Translations under genes and position numbers: made by a program | Assembly (NCBI GenBank): GCA_015680685.1 | Contig: MNCI01016384.1 | Location: 789,017 to 853,016, forward strand | Source: Gnetum montanum | Lineage: Eukaryota; Streptophyta; Gnetopsida; Gnetales; Gnetaceae | Reading direction: 5' to 3' | Length of the DNA stretch: 64,000 bases | The notes under the pieces: model-generated | Database searches by the model: none | Told to the model about the DNA's origin: nothing | Seen by the model: the letters and a program-made list of their open reading frames with translations, nothing else | Part shown: positions 21,402-33,261 of the stretch, one piece after another | How the letters are laid out: each line of letters starts with the position of its first letter | How positions within the stretch are numbered: position 1 is the stretch's first letter

Positions 21402-22805
21402 ATATCACATTGGCTAATACACTCTATGAATGGGAATATTTGGCCTTTTGCAACTTATTTCACCTCAAAACCCACTATTTTATTTATTTATAGCCTTTTC
21501 TCATTGAATTTTAGCTGATTTTAATTTTATAATGATCCAAAAATAAATAATATTATTTATTGCATTATTTTTTAATTATTTTTACCTTTCTTGCCTTATT
21601 TGACCTTGTTTTAACCTTATTTTTTTTATATTTAACCTTGTTTTGCCCATTTTACCTTGTTTTACCTTAGTTTATGTTGTTGCAATCTTATTTTATATTG
21701 TTTTACTTTTTTGTTTACTTTGTTTTGACCTTATTTTCCCTTATTGTACTTTATGATTACATTATTTTGCCTTATTTTGACTTTGTTTGACAAATGTATC
21801 ATGCAGATATCACTTGATGTGCTTATGTTGGCATGCAGAATTGAGCTAGGAAGGAGGAAGCAATCCAATAAGCATTTGAGCCTAAGTAGACCCTTCTGGT
21901 GATGCTATTTGACCAGGTTGATCTTAAATTCCTAAACCTTGAGCTTGTAAGCCTTTTTACCATATAGACTTAATTCCTTGGAATGGTTTGACTTCTCTTA
22001 ACCTTGAGGCCATAAACATCACAAAGGATTCCTTGGTCAAATTCCCCATTTTGATCCATAATAGTAAGGATAAAACATTAAAATTAAGTTCCTCACTAAA
22101 ACCCTAGTTTGCTTAGGACATCATCAAATCCCTACAAGGCAACATAAAAACCTTTACATGGCCTTCATTACTTATAACATTGGCACGTTTTATTTTAGTT
22201 TTGTTAGCATTTATTATAAGTTTGACTAAATGCATGACATTGATGAACCTTATAGCACATAATAAAGTGAGCCTCCATGATCTTATATCTCTTTGGCATT
22301 TCAAAACACTACAAACTTGGTTTAAACCTGCATAATAAGATACAAAGTTCCCACATTCTACCAAATGTATCTCATATATTTTGTTGTAGCCTCTTGTAAT
22401 TGTATGTATTCTTTGACTTGTTTTCTTATCCTCTTAAAGTTATGTTTACATGATGAGCCTGAAGTAATCACATAAGTATGACTCATTACAATAATGAGTT
22501 ACCACATGATCTTGATACATGAGATTTGACTAGCTTGTTTAACCTTTCTAACAGTATTAGCCTTACATCTTTATTCTTACCCCTTCTAAGCCATAGCCCT
22601 ATAACTAATCATTAACCCTCCTTACCTTCCTAATAATATATAGAAATCTATGTTTGAAATTCATGTACCATGGCCATATGAAAACTTTTATAGCATGCTC
22701 CATCAATCAAGTTCATTGAATTTTCAAGTCTCTTCACTCAGTGAGAAAACAAAAGTTTAGCCTTAGCAATGAAACCCAAAGAATGTTTCACTCTTGTAAA
22801 AAAAA
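21402..22805. other. Unassigned AT-rich sequence
   Basis: A TTTTACCTTGTTT-like simple-sequence stretch runs through 21590-21800. No gene or element terminus is supported in the rest. Confidence 0.45.
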
Positions 22806-22901
22806 NNNNNNNNNNNNNNNNNNNNNNNNNNNNNNNNNNNNNNNNNNNNNNNNNNNNNNNNNNNNNNNNNNNNNNNNNNNNNNNNNNNNNNNNNNNNNNN
22901 N
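22806..22901. other. Assembly gap (96 N)
   Basis: Ninety-six undetermined bases follow a short A run. Nothing can be said about what it hides, and frames across it are meaningless. Confidence 1.
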
Positions 22902-23232
22902 AGCTAAGACAACAATGTAGCCTCAAGCTAAAAAAATGACTCAAAAAATAAAAAAATGAATGAGCCAAGTTATCAAAGAAGCCCAAGAACAATATGTTGG
23001 TTCCTCTAAGTATCATCAAGTAACCAATAATTCAAGCACAAAGCATGAAGAACTAATAAGAAGATAAAACATGTTATTATTATGCCATAGCCATGATGTT
23101 AACACATTTGTAATTCTTTGTTAGCCTATTTGGAATTCATAGCCAATATAGCCATTACCTCATTCCTGATTCTTATCTTCATGTGTTAATCTTACTTCAC
23201 CCCAAAATCAAGTTGGAAGAGGGAAGCATTGG
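22902..23232. other. Unassigned sequence with purine run before the isolated LTR
   Basis: The end (23211-23232) reads GTTGGAAGAGGGAAGCATTGG, which resembles the purine tract of C1. A little internal sequence of a C-family element may therefore remain on this side. Confidence 0.4.
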
Positions 23233-24760
23233 TGACAAATCTATGTTGGTATTCCACATTCTTTGTCGATGTCTTTCAAGTCAATCCTCAAAAAATGAAC
23301 AAAGAGGAACCAATGAAACACCTCAAAGAAAAATTCATTGATGAATAGAGAATCTTGGTAGCTAAAGTTTAATTGTAATTTTGATCGAATTTAATAGCAG
23401 GAACAACTTCCTTATTTTCCCATCAAACATGCTACCTTGTGGCCTTATTTTGAAAAAAAAATTAGAATCTTTTTTAAGACATGTAAAATGAAATTCATGG
23501 TCCACATTACCAAATACATTATGAGCTTCATTATACCAAGGTATTAGTCATAGAAATTAAAAACACACTAGAAAAAATGATGTAAAAAGTCAAAAACACT
23601 ATGTGGCAAATATGTTACAATTTTGAACTATGAAAATGTTCAAAATGCTATGTAATAATCTAGAAAACTTGTCTAATAGTAAACGATCAAGAAGTAGCAA
23701 ATTATGGCATATAAAACCAAGATTTAGACATCGTTTTAAGGACTTTTCGATGATTCTAACTCTTCCAAACTTGAGACTTTTGGATCAGAACAAAGATCTA
23801 AAAGCCCAAATCCATTTTTCTAGTGTTGATCATCTTATGAATTGAGAACCTATTTATAGCAAGAAAATCATGAAAATTTAGATATGTATGGAAAGACTAC
23901 ACAACGCACTCTACCTATCTACATGCCAGAGCTTTGATACCATTTTTTAGGCATCTATGAAACATTCATAGTGTCCCATTTTGTTCTTTCTCACTATTGT
24001 ATTTTGTAGAATTAATACAAAGTTTATATTTTTTTTGCCATACTTTTGATGTATTTTTTGCATTATTACTTTATTTTCACAAGTCTATTGTTGGGCTTGT
24101 TTGTTCACATATTATCATTTATTTTCCTCCATTTATCTCAATAACAAATTTTCCAAGTCCTTAGATGATCAACAAGACTACCTAAGACATCCTAGATCCT
24201 TCCAAGGCTCATGGATCCTGAAGTTAAAACTATTTCACATGGATCCTTTTGATTTTCCAACATGACTTTTTTCCATCATTACAACACTAACTAGAAGAGG
24301 AGATGTTTTCAACTCTATATTTAGGATAAACAAAGAGTTTGGATTTCTTGTTGGGCATAGATGAAGAGAGAAAGAAATAAAGATAGAGGGTTGGAATAGA
24401 AAGATTGCAAGAGAGGGTAAGCATCTTTGCTATCAAATGTGTGTAATCTTGGCCATAACTCTCTATTTGTGCATCTAATCTCATATTTCTATGTGGAAAG
24501 GTTTGAATTAATTGAACCTTGCATTGACGTTAATCATTATTTGATTATAGAGCCTTATGCTCTACAATAATGTTGAGTGTATGAGGATTAAATGTGATCT
24601 AGGTTATGATTCTATTGTAATTGTAATCTTCTTGATTTAATTGAAGATAGCTAGTTTTTCTAGCTTTTTTAGCAATTGAATTATCTTGTGTGTTTTTTAT
24701 TTATGGATTTAGTATGTTTAAAGGATTAGAGAAAATTAGAGTTACCTTGCTTCACATTAC
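23233..24760 (+). repeat. Isolated LTR of the C1/C2 family (C3)
   Basis: 23310-24290 match 3890-4890 (C1 LTR) and 24290-24750 match 56830-57250 (C2 LTR), so this copy alone shows both parts joined. It includes GGGCATAGA.GAAGA.., GCCATAACTCT..ATTTGTGCATC and GTAATTGTAATCTTCTT landmarks. No internal domain lies next to it apart from a purine run on the left, so it is a solo LTR or a heavily truncated 3' end. Confidence 0.75.
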
Positions 24761-27689
24761 TTCCCTTTTTCTAGCTATTGCAATTATGCATTTTATATCG
24801 GATAGACCTTTGTGATTACATTGATCATTATGCATAGTGATTCAAATTTGTACTTTATTTAATTCTATTGTTTTTTACATAATTTTCAATAGATGATTTG
24901 TGTTATTTTATTTCTATTCATATCATGTTTCTAGCATATGTTTTTAACATAAGTTATTTTATGTATTCTTTTACTTCCACTATTTAGCTTCATCTCTTTC
25001 CTTAGGTCATGGCTTGATGATAAGTTCCTTCTACTTTCTTTCAGTGTGTAGTTCCTTCATTATCTTACTTCTTGTCATGGTTAATCATTTATTAGGAATT
25101 TTACCCAATGTAATGCTTTACAACCTAAGGTATAGGAAGGAGGATGTTATAGCTATGTAGCCCTACATGAGGCTGCATAGGTCCTTATAGCATCACACAG
25201 GCTTGTTGGAGCCATAGCTAGTCCAAAAAATTCTTACACTACCACATGCCATCATGCATTGCTAGTTTACTATCTACCTCCCACTATCACTATGTTGCCT
25301 CTATGCTACTATTCATCATGTATTGTCATTTTTTCCTATTCCACCTAAGCTCAACTTTCCCCATCCTATACCCTTACCTCTGCTTGTACTAGAAAAATCC
25401 ATTGAAAATTTTCAACAAACCATGATGGCCAAGAGCATTGTCAATGCTACAAGATCCTACCTCTCCTAGCCACTATTGGCACCACAAGATCTTGCCTCCT
25501 CTAACAACCGTTAGCAATCATGGGTACTAAAGTATTCTACCTTCCCAAACAATTTTGGTTAATGAAAAGATTTTTTGTCAATTGATGAAAAAGTCAAAAT
25601 TTCTCTTAATTGATGGAATTTCAAGAAAAACATCAAAATTTAGAAATTTAAATTTGACATTCAAGGTGAAAAAATTTTAATATGAAAAAATAGACATTTT
25701 TAACTAATAAAATAAATTGGCAGGTTGATATCAATCTAGATAAAAATTCCATAATTAAGCATGCTCATCCTAGGGTAGTACTAGGATGGATGACCTATTA
25801 AGAAGTCTCAAAAAGCATGAAAAAGTTTTTGCAACTTCAAATGGCCATAATTTTTTATTTTATTATTTGATTTCAATAATAAAGAATCATTTCTAATAGA
25901 TTTGAACCTTCATAATGTAATGAAATAGTTTTTAAGCCATTTTCCAATTCTAAACTATGAAAAATCTTGATTTGAAAGCCAAACTTCAATTTTTTAGTAT
26001 AAATAAACTTTTTAAGGCTGGTTAAGTCTTAATGGAAGAATCTAAAGAAAGAATTCATTTCAAAGTAGTTTCCCTATCTATCTTTTATCATTACATCTTA
26101 TTATATAGTATTGGATAAGAACTCACATCAACTCAATTGGAAATGTCCACCTAGAATTACTTGGACTCAAACTTCTCCTCATAAGGTTTGCTTCATTCAT
26201 TGGAAGAATGAATTACAATCTCAAGGTTTCTACCTTTCCTATGTTTTAAGGACTTGAGATGCATTTCTTTCAATGAACTTATTCCCTAAGGTGGTTTTGG
26301 ATTAGCTTCCATGTCAGGTGTACCCTACTATCCTATCCTTCTACTATGGTATAGTTGCTTTCCCCCTAATAAATCTAGATTATGTCCTCAACCTAGATTA
26401 CATAGAGTAATTATTAGTATTTTGTTTTAGTGTAGACTAGCCAGGAGAATAGACCAAAAACAAGTATGTCATGAATTTTATATATTCATCATGCATAGAT
26501 AAGCTATGAACTTCCAATGGTTAATATCCACATTACTCAACCGTAGTACATATCTCGATCACTAACTCTTATGAGAGGCATTTTTGGGAAATAATTGAAT
26601 GTTCAAGTAGTTTTAATTACCTATAAATATTATAGTTAGTAGTCTAAGGCAATGATGTAAAGATACAGTGGAAGGTTGGGAAGTTAAATATGAATTAAAA
26701 ATACTTAATTGAAATATAAAAGAAAAGTAAGACAAAGAAAGGTACAGTATTCCTTTATGGTATGGAGTTGCACAAGCTAAGAGAATGAAAAAATTGAGTA
26801 AAAAAAATGTCTATAAGTGAGGTTGTTCATTATCCTAATTACATAGATGATTTAATCTTTTCCTTAATAGTGTTAAATCCTAGTTATCAAAAGTAGTGGC
26901 ATCCTTATTTATTATTGGTAATTATTGTTCCACTGATAATCACTCAACTCATTGAAGGAGATTCTTATGAGATGCTTAGAAATGTGAGCATTTAGAATCC
27001 CCCAATTATAAGGTTCTTGTGGAAATGTGGCTCTGCTCATGGTTGAAGGTTCTTGTGTGGTCCAATTTTTTTCAAGACAAAAAATATAAACTCAACCTAC
27101 TTCAATCATGAGATTCTTGTAAAAGCCATTTTCATTTTTTTTCAATTGAATGGATTACTTACATGGGTGTTGATCTTGTTCCATATTGTTGGATGCTTTT
27201 ACCACATTTAGACTCAATATAAGACATTCTTTTCTCCCTGTTAACTATCCAAGTAGGAAACTAATATAAACCATACACTTGTAAACATTGACCTATACTT
27301 AGTTATTTCATCCCTAACTAAGTTAGATTATTATTTTAAGGCTCTCCCTTAGATGGATTTTTGGTTCCTATCTCCAAGTAAGGGAAGTTGTCCTTCTCCC
27401 TTGCATTCCAAACATGATGCTATCAAATTCTTTATAGTCCCAACTAACAATAGGATTTGTATTGCCCTCTATATTTTTCAAGGTAAAAGTTGTAGACTTT
27501 TGGTTACCCTTCAATTATTTTTATATTATTGAATATGGTATTTACTTAAAATTACTTTCTACCATTTTCGCTTCTAATTGACCATTTTCATTCTTTGGTT
27601 CTTCTATAAGATAAATAGAATCACTTAATTCCACTAACTCATCCTTCCCAAGATCCTCTATTTGACATTAATGATAATGCTTAAGCCTT
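24761..27689. other. Unassigned AT-rich sequence, probably containing the lost 3' end of D
   Basis: No frame longer than noise. Element D must end leftward of its integrase, so part of 24.8-27.7 kb should be its 3' non-coding region and 3' LTR. I could not align anything here with the D 5' LTR at 51918 with confidence. Confidence 0.4.
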
Positions 27690-28760
27690 TGGCCATAAAT
27701 TTGATAGGCCTTCTACAAGTGCAATTAGAACATTACCATTGTAGGGTTGTAATACTAGGTATGAACCTTCCCTTCAAGTGGTTAATTTTCTTGGAAATGT
27801 ATGTAGTCTCATGTTATATAGAAAGACTTTATCTCTTGCCGAAAATTGCTTATTTAGTATATTTTTATTGTGCATATAGTTTATTTATTTCTTAATTATT
27901 CTTTTTTTATCAAGCACATGCATGTGTACTTCATCAAGTTCATCTAGTCGAGTCATTCTAAAGTCTTGATAAATTTCCTCATCAAAACTTAGTTGTTGCG
28001 CTAATCTTAGAAATTGGTACTCTATTTTAACAAGCAATAAACATTATTTACCATAAACTAATTGATAAGATAAGTAGCCTAAGTTTGATTTATAAGTAAT
28101 CCTATAGGCCCAAAGTGCATCTTGTAATTTTTTAGACCAATCTTTATTTTTGACACATATAGTTTTAGTTAAAATTTTTAAAATGATTCGTTTAGCATTT
28201 TCAACTTGACCGTTCATTTGAGGATGATAAGAAATGGCTATCTTATGTTGGGTTCCATAATACTTAAGAAATTTCTCCATTATTTTATTTACAAAATGAG
28301 TTCCCTGATCACTAATAAGTACTCATGGAGTTCCAAATCATGTTAAAATATGCTCCCTTAGAAAAGTGATAGCCACCTTAATGTCATTTGTTGGAGTAGC
28401 TTTGGCCTCCATCCATTTAGTAACATAATCTATACATGCTAAGATATACTAACATCTATTGGAACGTGGAAATGGTCCTAAAAATTCTATACCCCATACA
28501 TTGAAAGGTTCCATTATTAGGATGGGATTAAGTGGCATTTCTTGTCTTTTCTTGCGTTGACACTTATCCATGAACATATATGTGAGCATCTTTAAAAATA
28601 GTGGGCCAATAAAACCCACTTTGTAATTTTTTTATAGTTTTTCTAAAACAATCAAAGTGTCCTCCTCCATGCTTATCATGATGCATTTAGAGGATTTCCT
28701 GCTATTCCTCATTTACAACATATCTTCTTGCCACTTTGTCTTTACATATGTGATAGAGAT
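27690..28760 (-). pseudogene. D integrase remnant
   Basis: The zinc-finger His pair reads HGGGHF near 28660-28690; the Cys pair is not recognisable. The core has GIEFLGPF (first D is E, near 28480), LISDQGTHF (second D kept, near 28305) and NGQVENAKR (E kept, near 28205), the latter two about 35 residues apart. An open stretch 28280-28044 runs to LWAYRITYKSNLG and QLVYGK. After that YQFLRLAQQLSFDEEIY, RLDELDE and DKVFLYNMRLHTFP lead to about 27700, a standard Athila-type C-terminus. Stops are frequent. Confidence 0.85.
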
Positions 28761-28833
28761 ATGGTTAATTCCAAATGTACCTTCAAATACCTTTTAGAAA
28801 AGACCTTATTTCTACTTAACTATAGTGAGTTAC

Positions 28834-29270
28834 TTATTTTATTATGGCTAAATAATTTTCTATATTAGTGAACCATGGGTCTTTCTTCACTAAAAAGAGT
28901 TGTTCATCAGGGAATTTATCAATAAATGATTCTCTTCTCCTATTTTCTTCTATAATTTCAAGTCTAGAAAGATTATCTACCATGACATTTTCTCTACCCC
29001 TTTTATCTAGGATTTCCAAATCCAATTCTTGAAGTAAGAGATATGATCTTATAATCCTAGCATTCTCTATAATTTTGTTGTCTAGGAATTTTATGACTGA
29101 ATGATTAATGTATATCCTAGTTTTATATCCTATTAAATAATGTCTCAACTTATCTAGAGCATACATAATTACTAAAAGTTTTCCTTGTGGTTTTGTAGTT
29201 TACTTAAGCCTAATCTAAACTTTTGGAATCATAGTAAATTACCCTTGGCTTATTTTCTATGTATTGATCC
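28834..29270 (-). pseudogene. D RNase H remnant
   Basis: An open stretch of 110 codons (29166-28834) reads ALDKLRHYLIGYKTRIYINH, IKFL...I, NARIIRSYLLLQELDLEI and NVMVDNLSRL, then FPDEQLF and DPWFTNIENYLA. These are the typical RNase H end and RNase H-integrase joint of Athila elements (NARLIRW.LLLQEFDLEI, NVVADHLSRL, PWYADI.NYLV). Upstream the start of the domain is broken by stops. Confidence 0.85.
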
Positions 29271-29867
29271 AAAACTATTCTGACTATTGTGTCATTAGCA
29301 TCATCCATTAAATCAAAAGGGAAGTCCCCATTAGGTGAATTAAGCACTAGAGCAATAGTTACTTTTTCTTAAGTTTAGAAAATGCTTCTTAACAATCATC
29401 AATCCATATGAAAGGAACATCCTTCTCGAAAAGCTTATAGATGGATTTACCAATGTATAAAAATATTTAATAAACTTTCTATAGCATCTAGCATGACTTA
29501 TAAGGAACCAAATTATTTGTAAATTGGTTAGAGATAGAAGTGTAGATATTACCTTAACTTTTTCCTCATCCATTTTAATTCCTTCCTTGGAGATTACATG
29601 TCATAAAACTACACCACTTTTTACCATTAAATAACTCTTTTCCTAACTTAATTTTAAAATTTTTCTATGCATCTATCAAAGACATATTCTAACTAATCTA
29701 ACATTTGTTCATAGGTATCTCCATATAATGAAAAATCAGCCATAAATACTTTTATGTATTCCTCCAACATGTTGGAAAAAAGGAATATCATTTTTCCTTG
29801 GAAGGTAGCAAGTGCATTACAATGACCAAAACAAATTCTTCTATAGGCAAAAGTATTGTATAGGTAG
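29271..29867 (-). pseudogene. D reverse transcriptase, second half, catalytic box FMAD
   Basis: From the insertion point leftward: NTFAYRRICFGHCNALATFQ, then the catalytic box as VFMADFS (29735-29749), in which the first Asp is Ala. The thumb follows with RKFIKYF and a GHARCYRKF-like piece (29573-29340). The first half of the domain lies at 39624-39980, separated by element A. The enzyme is dead by point change as well as by the insertion. Confidence 0.85.
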
Positions 29868-29907
29868 TGATGAGAGAAGTTACTCTAACGGTTACTCTAG
29901 TAGTTAT

Positions 29908-30060
29908 TCTAATTATTAGAGCAGTTACTCTAGTGGTTTATTTTAATTATTAGAGCAGTTACTCTAGTGGTTTATTCTAATTATTAGAGTGGTTACTCTA
30001 GCAGTCACTTTAGTAGTTATTCTAATTATTAGAGTAGTTGCTTCCAAGCTTATAAATATA
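29908..30060 (+). promoter_or_regulatory. Element A U3 promoter: 34-base repeats and TATA box
   Basis: TCTAATTATTAGAG (a near-perfect dyad) starts at 29908, 29942 (one change), 29976 and 30021: spacings 34, 34, 45. TATAAATATA starts 30 bases after the last one. In the 3' LTR the starts are 38699, 38733, 38767 and 38812 (34, 34, 45), plus one extra copy at 38833 that again lies 30 bases before the TATA box at 38863. The AT dyad resembles homeodomain-type sites; function is unproven. Confidence 0.65.
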
Positions 30061-30078
30061 GTGCCTAGGCACACAATT

Positions 30079-30096
30079 GGGGGGGGGGGGGGGGGG
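30079..30096 (+). repeat. Run of 18 G at the expected transcription start
   Basis: The run starts 28 bases after the start of the TATA box. The 3' LTR has only GGGAGGGAAG at the same place, so the run expanded, or the 3' copy was interrupted, after insertion. Length may be an assembly artefact. Confidence 0.85.
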
Positions 30097-30824
30097 AGAA
30101 GTCTTTTAGCAGTCAAGTAGCAAATCTCTTCTAGTTTGTTTGAAAGTTAGAGTATTTTCCAAGTGCCCATAGCAGGAGGTCTAAGTGTGGATGAATCTTT
30201 ATTCGAGCATTGTGTACCTGAGCATACCTTGTATACAGCAATAAAGACAAGCTCTTCGATTCATCCTTGTGCACTTGAGATTTTATTTCTTATGCATTTC
30301 TTTTATTTCATTTTCTTATCCATTTATTTTATTTTATGCACTTTACATTTCTATTATTAGCACAGCAATTCATTTTCATCAATTAAGAAAATCGTTAAAT
30401 TAGACAAGCACAACCACTTCGAGCATGTGTGTAATGCTTGGTAACCCAATAACAATTAGTGTTTGGTAATCCCAGTAGCGTTGCACTAGTTCAGGATGTA
30501 TACAGCAAGTGGGAATGGATGCTGGTGTTAGGATTAGTTAGAACTTAGTTAATGAGTAGTTAAGTTAAATTAGTCACTTAGTTACCTCTCTCCTTCCCTA
30601 CTAGCACAAGACATAAAATCATAAAAACTATAAAAATCATATGCCTTAAGCTTACTTAACCATAAAATCATGACATATAGGTAAGCTTGGGAACACAACA
30701 ATCAACCAACCCATCCTTATTCCACAAGGGCACATAAGCACTTAGTTCTTGGAATTTGACCAGATCGTGCGTGAAACGCTCGTATTAGTATGGTTGAGTG
30801 TAGGGGTACCTCACCACTCATCAT

Positions 30825-30842
30825 TGGCATCATTGCCGGGGA
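30825..30842 (+). promoter_or_regulatory. Element A primer-binding site, tRNA-Asp type
   Basis: TGGCATCATTGCCGGGGA differs from the complement of the plant tRNA-Asp 3' end at three positions, all C/T or G/A. It starts two bases after the LTR. Confidence 0.85.
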
Positions 30843-30959
30843 CTTAGTTGTTTGTGTGCTAACTAGATAATAGGAAATCATTCACATCATTGGAATGAAC
30901 CCTTAGGGTTGGTTGAGAAAATAATAAACAAGAATACATTTCACACTAAATAGACAAGT

Positions 30960-31217
30960 ATGTCTTCTTCTTCGTACGAAAGTGCCTCACTGCCTAGGTC
31001 TGAAATAGGAAATAGTCGATGGCATAATACACACGACGTTGATCCGCCAGTCCCTCAACAAGTTCGAGTGGTATATACTCATCCCGATGAGTATATACCA
31101 AACTTCACCTATATCCTCCATCAAGACAAACAGCTACCTTGGCGAGACTTAGAAGGTAACATAGTGTTACCTCCCGATTGTTCAGTCCCAAGCATGCTTC
31201 TTTATGCTCTCACATGA
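30960..31217 (+). CDS. Small intact upstream frame of A (85 codons)
   Basis: ATG at 30960, 118 bases behind the primer site, TGA at the end; colinear with the 84-codon frame of E1 (19513-19259). Shared wording includes SSYES, PRS, VVYTHPDEY, PNFTYILHQD and LEGNIVLP. It has neither stop nor indel relative to E1 apart from one added residue. No domain recognised, no signal peptide or membrane segment. It is either the real start of Gag or a separate small protein. Confidence 0.6.
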   Translation: MSSSSYESASLPRSEIGNSRWHNTHDVDPPVPQQVRVVYTHPDEYIPNFTYILHQDKQLPWRDLEGNIVLPPDCSVPSMLLYALT

Positions 31218-32165
31218 ATTGGCATGCCACACTTCCATGCAGAATAAATTGTGCAAGACCATGACTCAAGAGAATACCATTCCATAGAGGCACAATGTCA
31301 AAGGGACTTGCAATAGGAGAGACATCATAATTTTTTGAAAGGTAAGTGGTCCTAGGATGCCCCACATGTCTTAAGTGAAAATGAGGGTGGTGAACCTACC
31401 TAAGGTAGTTTCCCACATAACGATGTTTCTCCCCTTGACTTTGGACAAGGGGTTGTATATCAAAACCTTCATTCCACTATTCATAACCCAAGTTCTGATA
31501 CCCATGGGCAAAAAGGGTTTGAAAAAGGGACATGAACTCATGATAAAGGTGGACATTCTAATTGCAATCATGATCAAGGATGAGACCGCAGAAGAGAAGG
31601 TAGCAAACACTGTCATGGTGACGATTCTCCTTCTTCTTCACCTTCATCATCTCCTTCAACCTCTCCTCCAGTATCCGAACATGGTCATAAAGAAAAAGAC
31701 CATGGGGATAAAGGTAGGCAAAGTGGAATTCATAGATAAAATAGCCAGGAAAGGGGACGAGAACACTCTAGAGAGTCATGACATAGAAGAAGGGAGAGTA
31801 GGGAACAACGTAGGCATCATAGACGCCATTGACAAGATGATCACGATGAACCCCTCCTCGCTACTCGAAGTATGTTGGACATAACTGAGGCTATTAGAAT
31901 TCCAACAAGGCATTAGAAAGATAGTAGGATCAAGAGATTAGATATGAACAACATTTCACGATTTGAAGGGGGATACAACGTTGATCCTCAGAATCATTTA
32001 CAAGCATTCCATGATGCGTGTGCCTTATAGAACATAGAGAACAGATGGCAAAAACTTAAGTTGTTCCCACGAACATTAGTTAAAGAAGCAGAAAGCTAGT
32101 ACCGACCTTTAGAACTAGAATCCATTTGTAGGTGGAGTACTATGTTAGAACTATTTAATGACAAG
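31218..32165 (+). pseudogene. Element A gag: linker and core
   Basis: From 31375 a polar linker runs to about 31860; another frame is open here for 169 codons. The gag core starts near 31880 (EAIRIPTRH) and reads FEGGYNVDPQNHLQAFHDAC near 31960-32020, QKLKLFPRTL near 32048, then WSTMLELFNDKY. Stops (TAG at 32028 and 32097) break it, so it is more damaged than E1's core. The role is the structural particle protein. Confidence 0.8.
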
Positions 32166-33261
32166 TACTAAACGTACTCCCGAGTGTCTAACTTGTGAAA
32201 GTAAATCTAAGGTTGGAAACAAGGAGGAAATGAACCCTTGGATGTTGCCATGGGCTGATACTATGGACTGTTACATCATTGTCCTAGCCATGGTTATTTG
32301 CAAATGGATCAAATGCACCATCTTGTGGATGGGCTTAGGCATGAAACGAGAAGAATCCTTGGGACTTATGCCCAAGGGAAAATATCCAAGCTTAGGTCCC
32401 ATCAAATTCAAAGACTATTGGAGCAAGTTTCTAAGGAAGATAGTGAGCTATAGAAGAGAGAAAGTGTAGAAGAGTATAACTAAGATCCTTCCCTCCGAAA
32501 GAGGGGAGTAAGATTTTGTAAGGATGAAGAAGAGTCACCACTCGAAGAGATGGTGAATAGGAAAACTTTGCCTATCCAAAAGATGACATCAGAAGTTTCA
32601 ACAAAGGAAGACCAAATGTGGGATTCCCTAGACAATAGATTTCAAACTATTCTTAGAATAGTAGAGGAGTCTAGAGAGCAAGGTAGTAAGAACAAAAAAG
32701 AAAGAGGCTAAACATGCATGTAGCAAGGGTAAGGGCAAAGTTGCCATCATTGAAGAGGTTGTTGATTCAAAAATAGACAATGATAGTGGATGTGAGATAT
32801 GTCAATATGATCATCCTAAGGGATGTTGCCCTATAATCTCACATCTATAGGAGTCAAGGGTGTATGAACTCAACCCACAATTTAAAAAAAGGCAAACACC
32901 CCAAAGGTCACCTTATCCTCAAGGTAACCCAAGGCAGTTCTACCAACCCTTAACATATTATCCCAGTGGAACTCCACCACAACCGATTAAGCAATATCAA
33001 TAGTGGTAGCACCCACAATCATGGGGAATGCCACCACCAAGGCAACAGTATCCTTACCAACAACTTGACCCATATGGATATTACATGTAGCAGCCAATCT
33101 CTCCACATGACTCTACTAGTCACATCACTCCTCAACCTCAATACCAAGCCTACAAGTATTATGGGACTCCCTCTTCTATAGGTGATATTTCACAAGCATA
33201 TCATCCTTCTCATCCGGCTTCATCTCTTTCACCAATAGCTCCACTACCACTTGCTCCCACG
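32166..33261 (+). pseudogene. Element A gag C-terminus with zinc knuckle
   Basis: The core continues with HCPSHGYLQMDQMHHLVDGL-like wording near 32275-32335 through frame changes. A zinc knuckle CEICQYDHPKGCC with C-X2-C-X3-H-X4-C spacing lies at 32791-32829, the same unusual spacing as in E1. Behind it comes a Pro/Gln/Tyr/His-rich stretch (32880-33260) leading to the protease frame. Confidence 0.75.

Larger units (their letters stand above)
27690..29867 (-). mobile_element. Element D, left fragment: RT end, RNase H, integrase
   Basis: This minus-strand pol segment continues the frame that stops at 39624 on the other side of element A. Reading leftward it holds the RT second half, RNase H, and integrase with its C-terminal domain. 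Protein wording is Athila-like but clearly distinct from E1 and A. D is the oldest layer of the nest because both A and B sit in it. Confidence 0.88.
29868..30823 (+). repeat. Element A 5' LTR
   Basis: 956 bp. U3 begins with 34-base repeats, TATAAATATA lies at 30051-30060, an 18-G run at 30079-30096, AATAAA at 30240-30245. The distal part carries GAGCATGTGTGTAATGCTTGG, shared in related form with E1. Confidence 0.92.

Noticed and set aside
22738-23019. Open frame across the N gap
   Set aside because: A third of it is undetermined bases, so length and frame are meaningless.
30163-30360. 65-codon + strand frame in the A 5' LTR
   Set aside because: It spans R-U5 with the poly(A) signal inside; the 3' LTR counterpart has stops at other places.
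30825-30842. tRNA-Asp gene fragment
   Set aside because: It is only the 18-base primer site complementary to the tRNA 3' end, in the expected place behind an LTR; no cloverleaf surrounds it.
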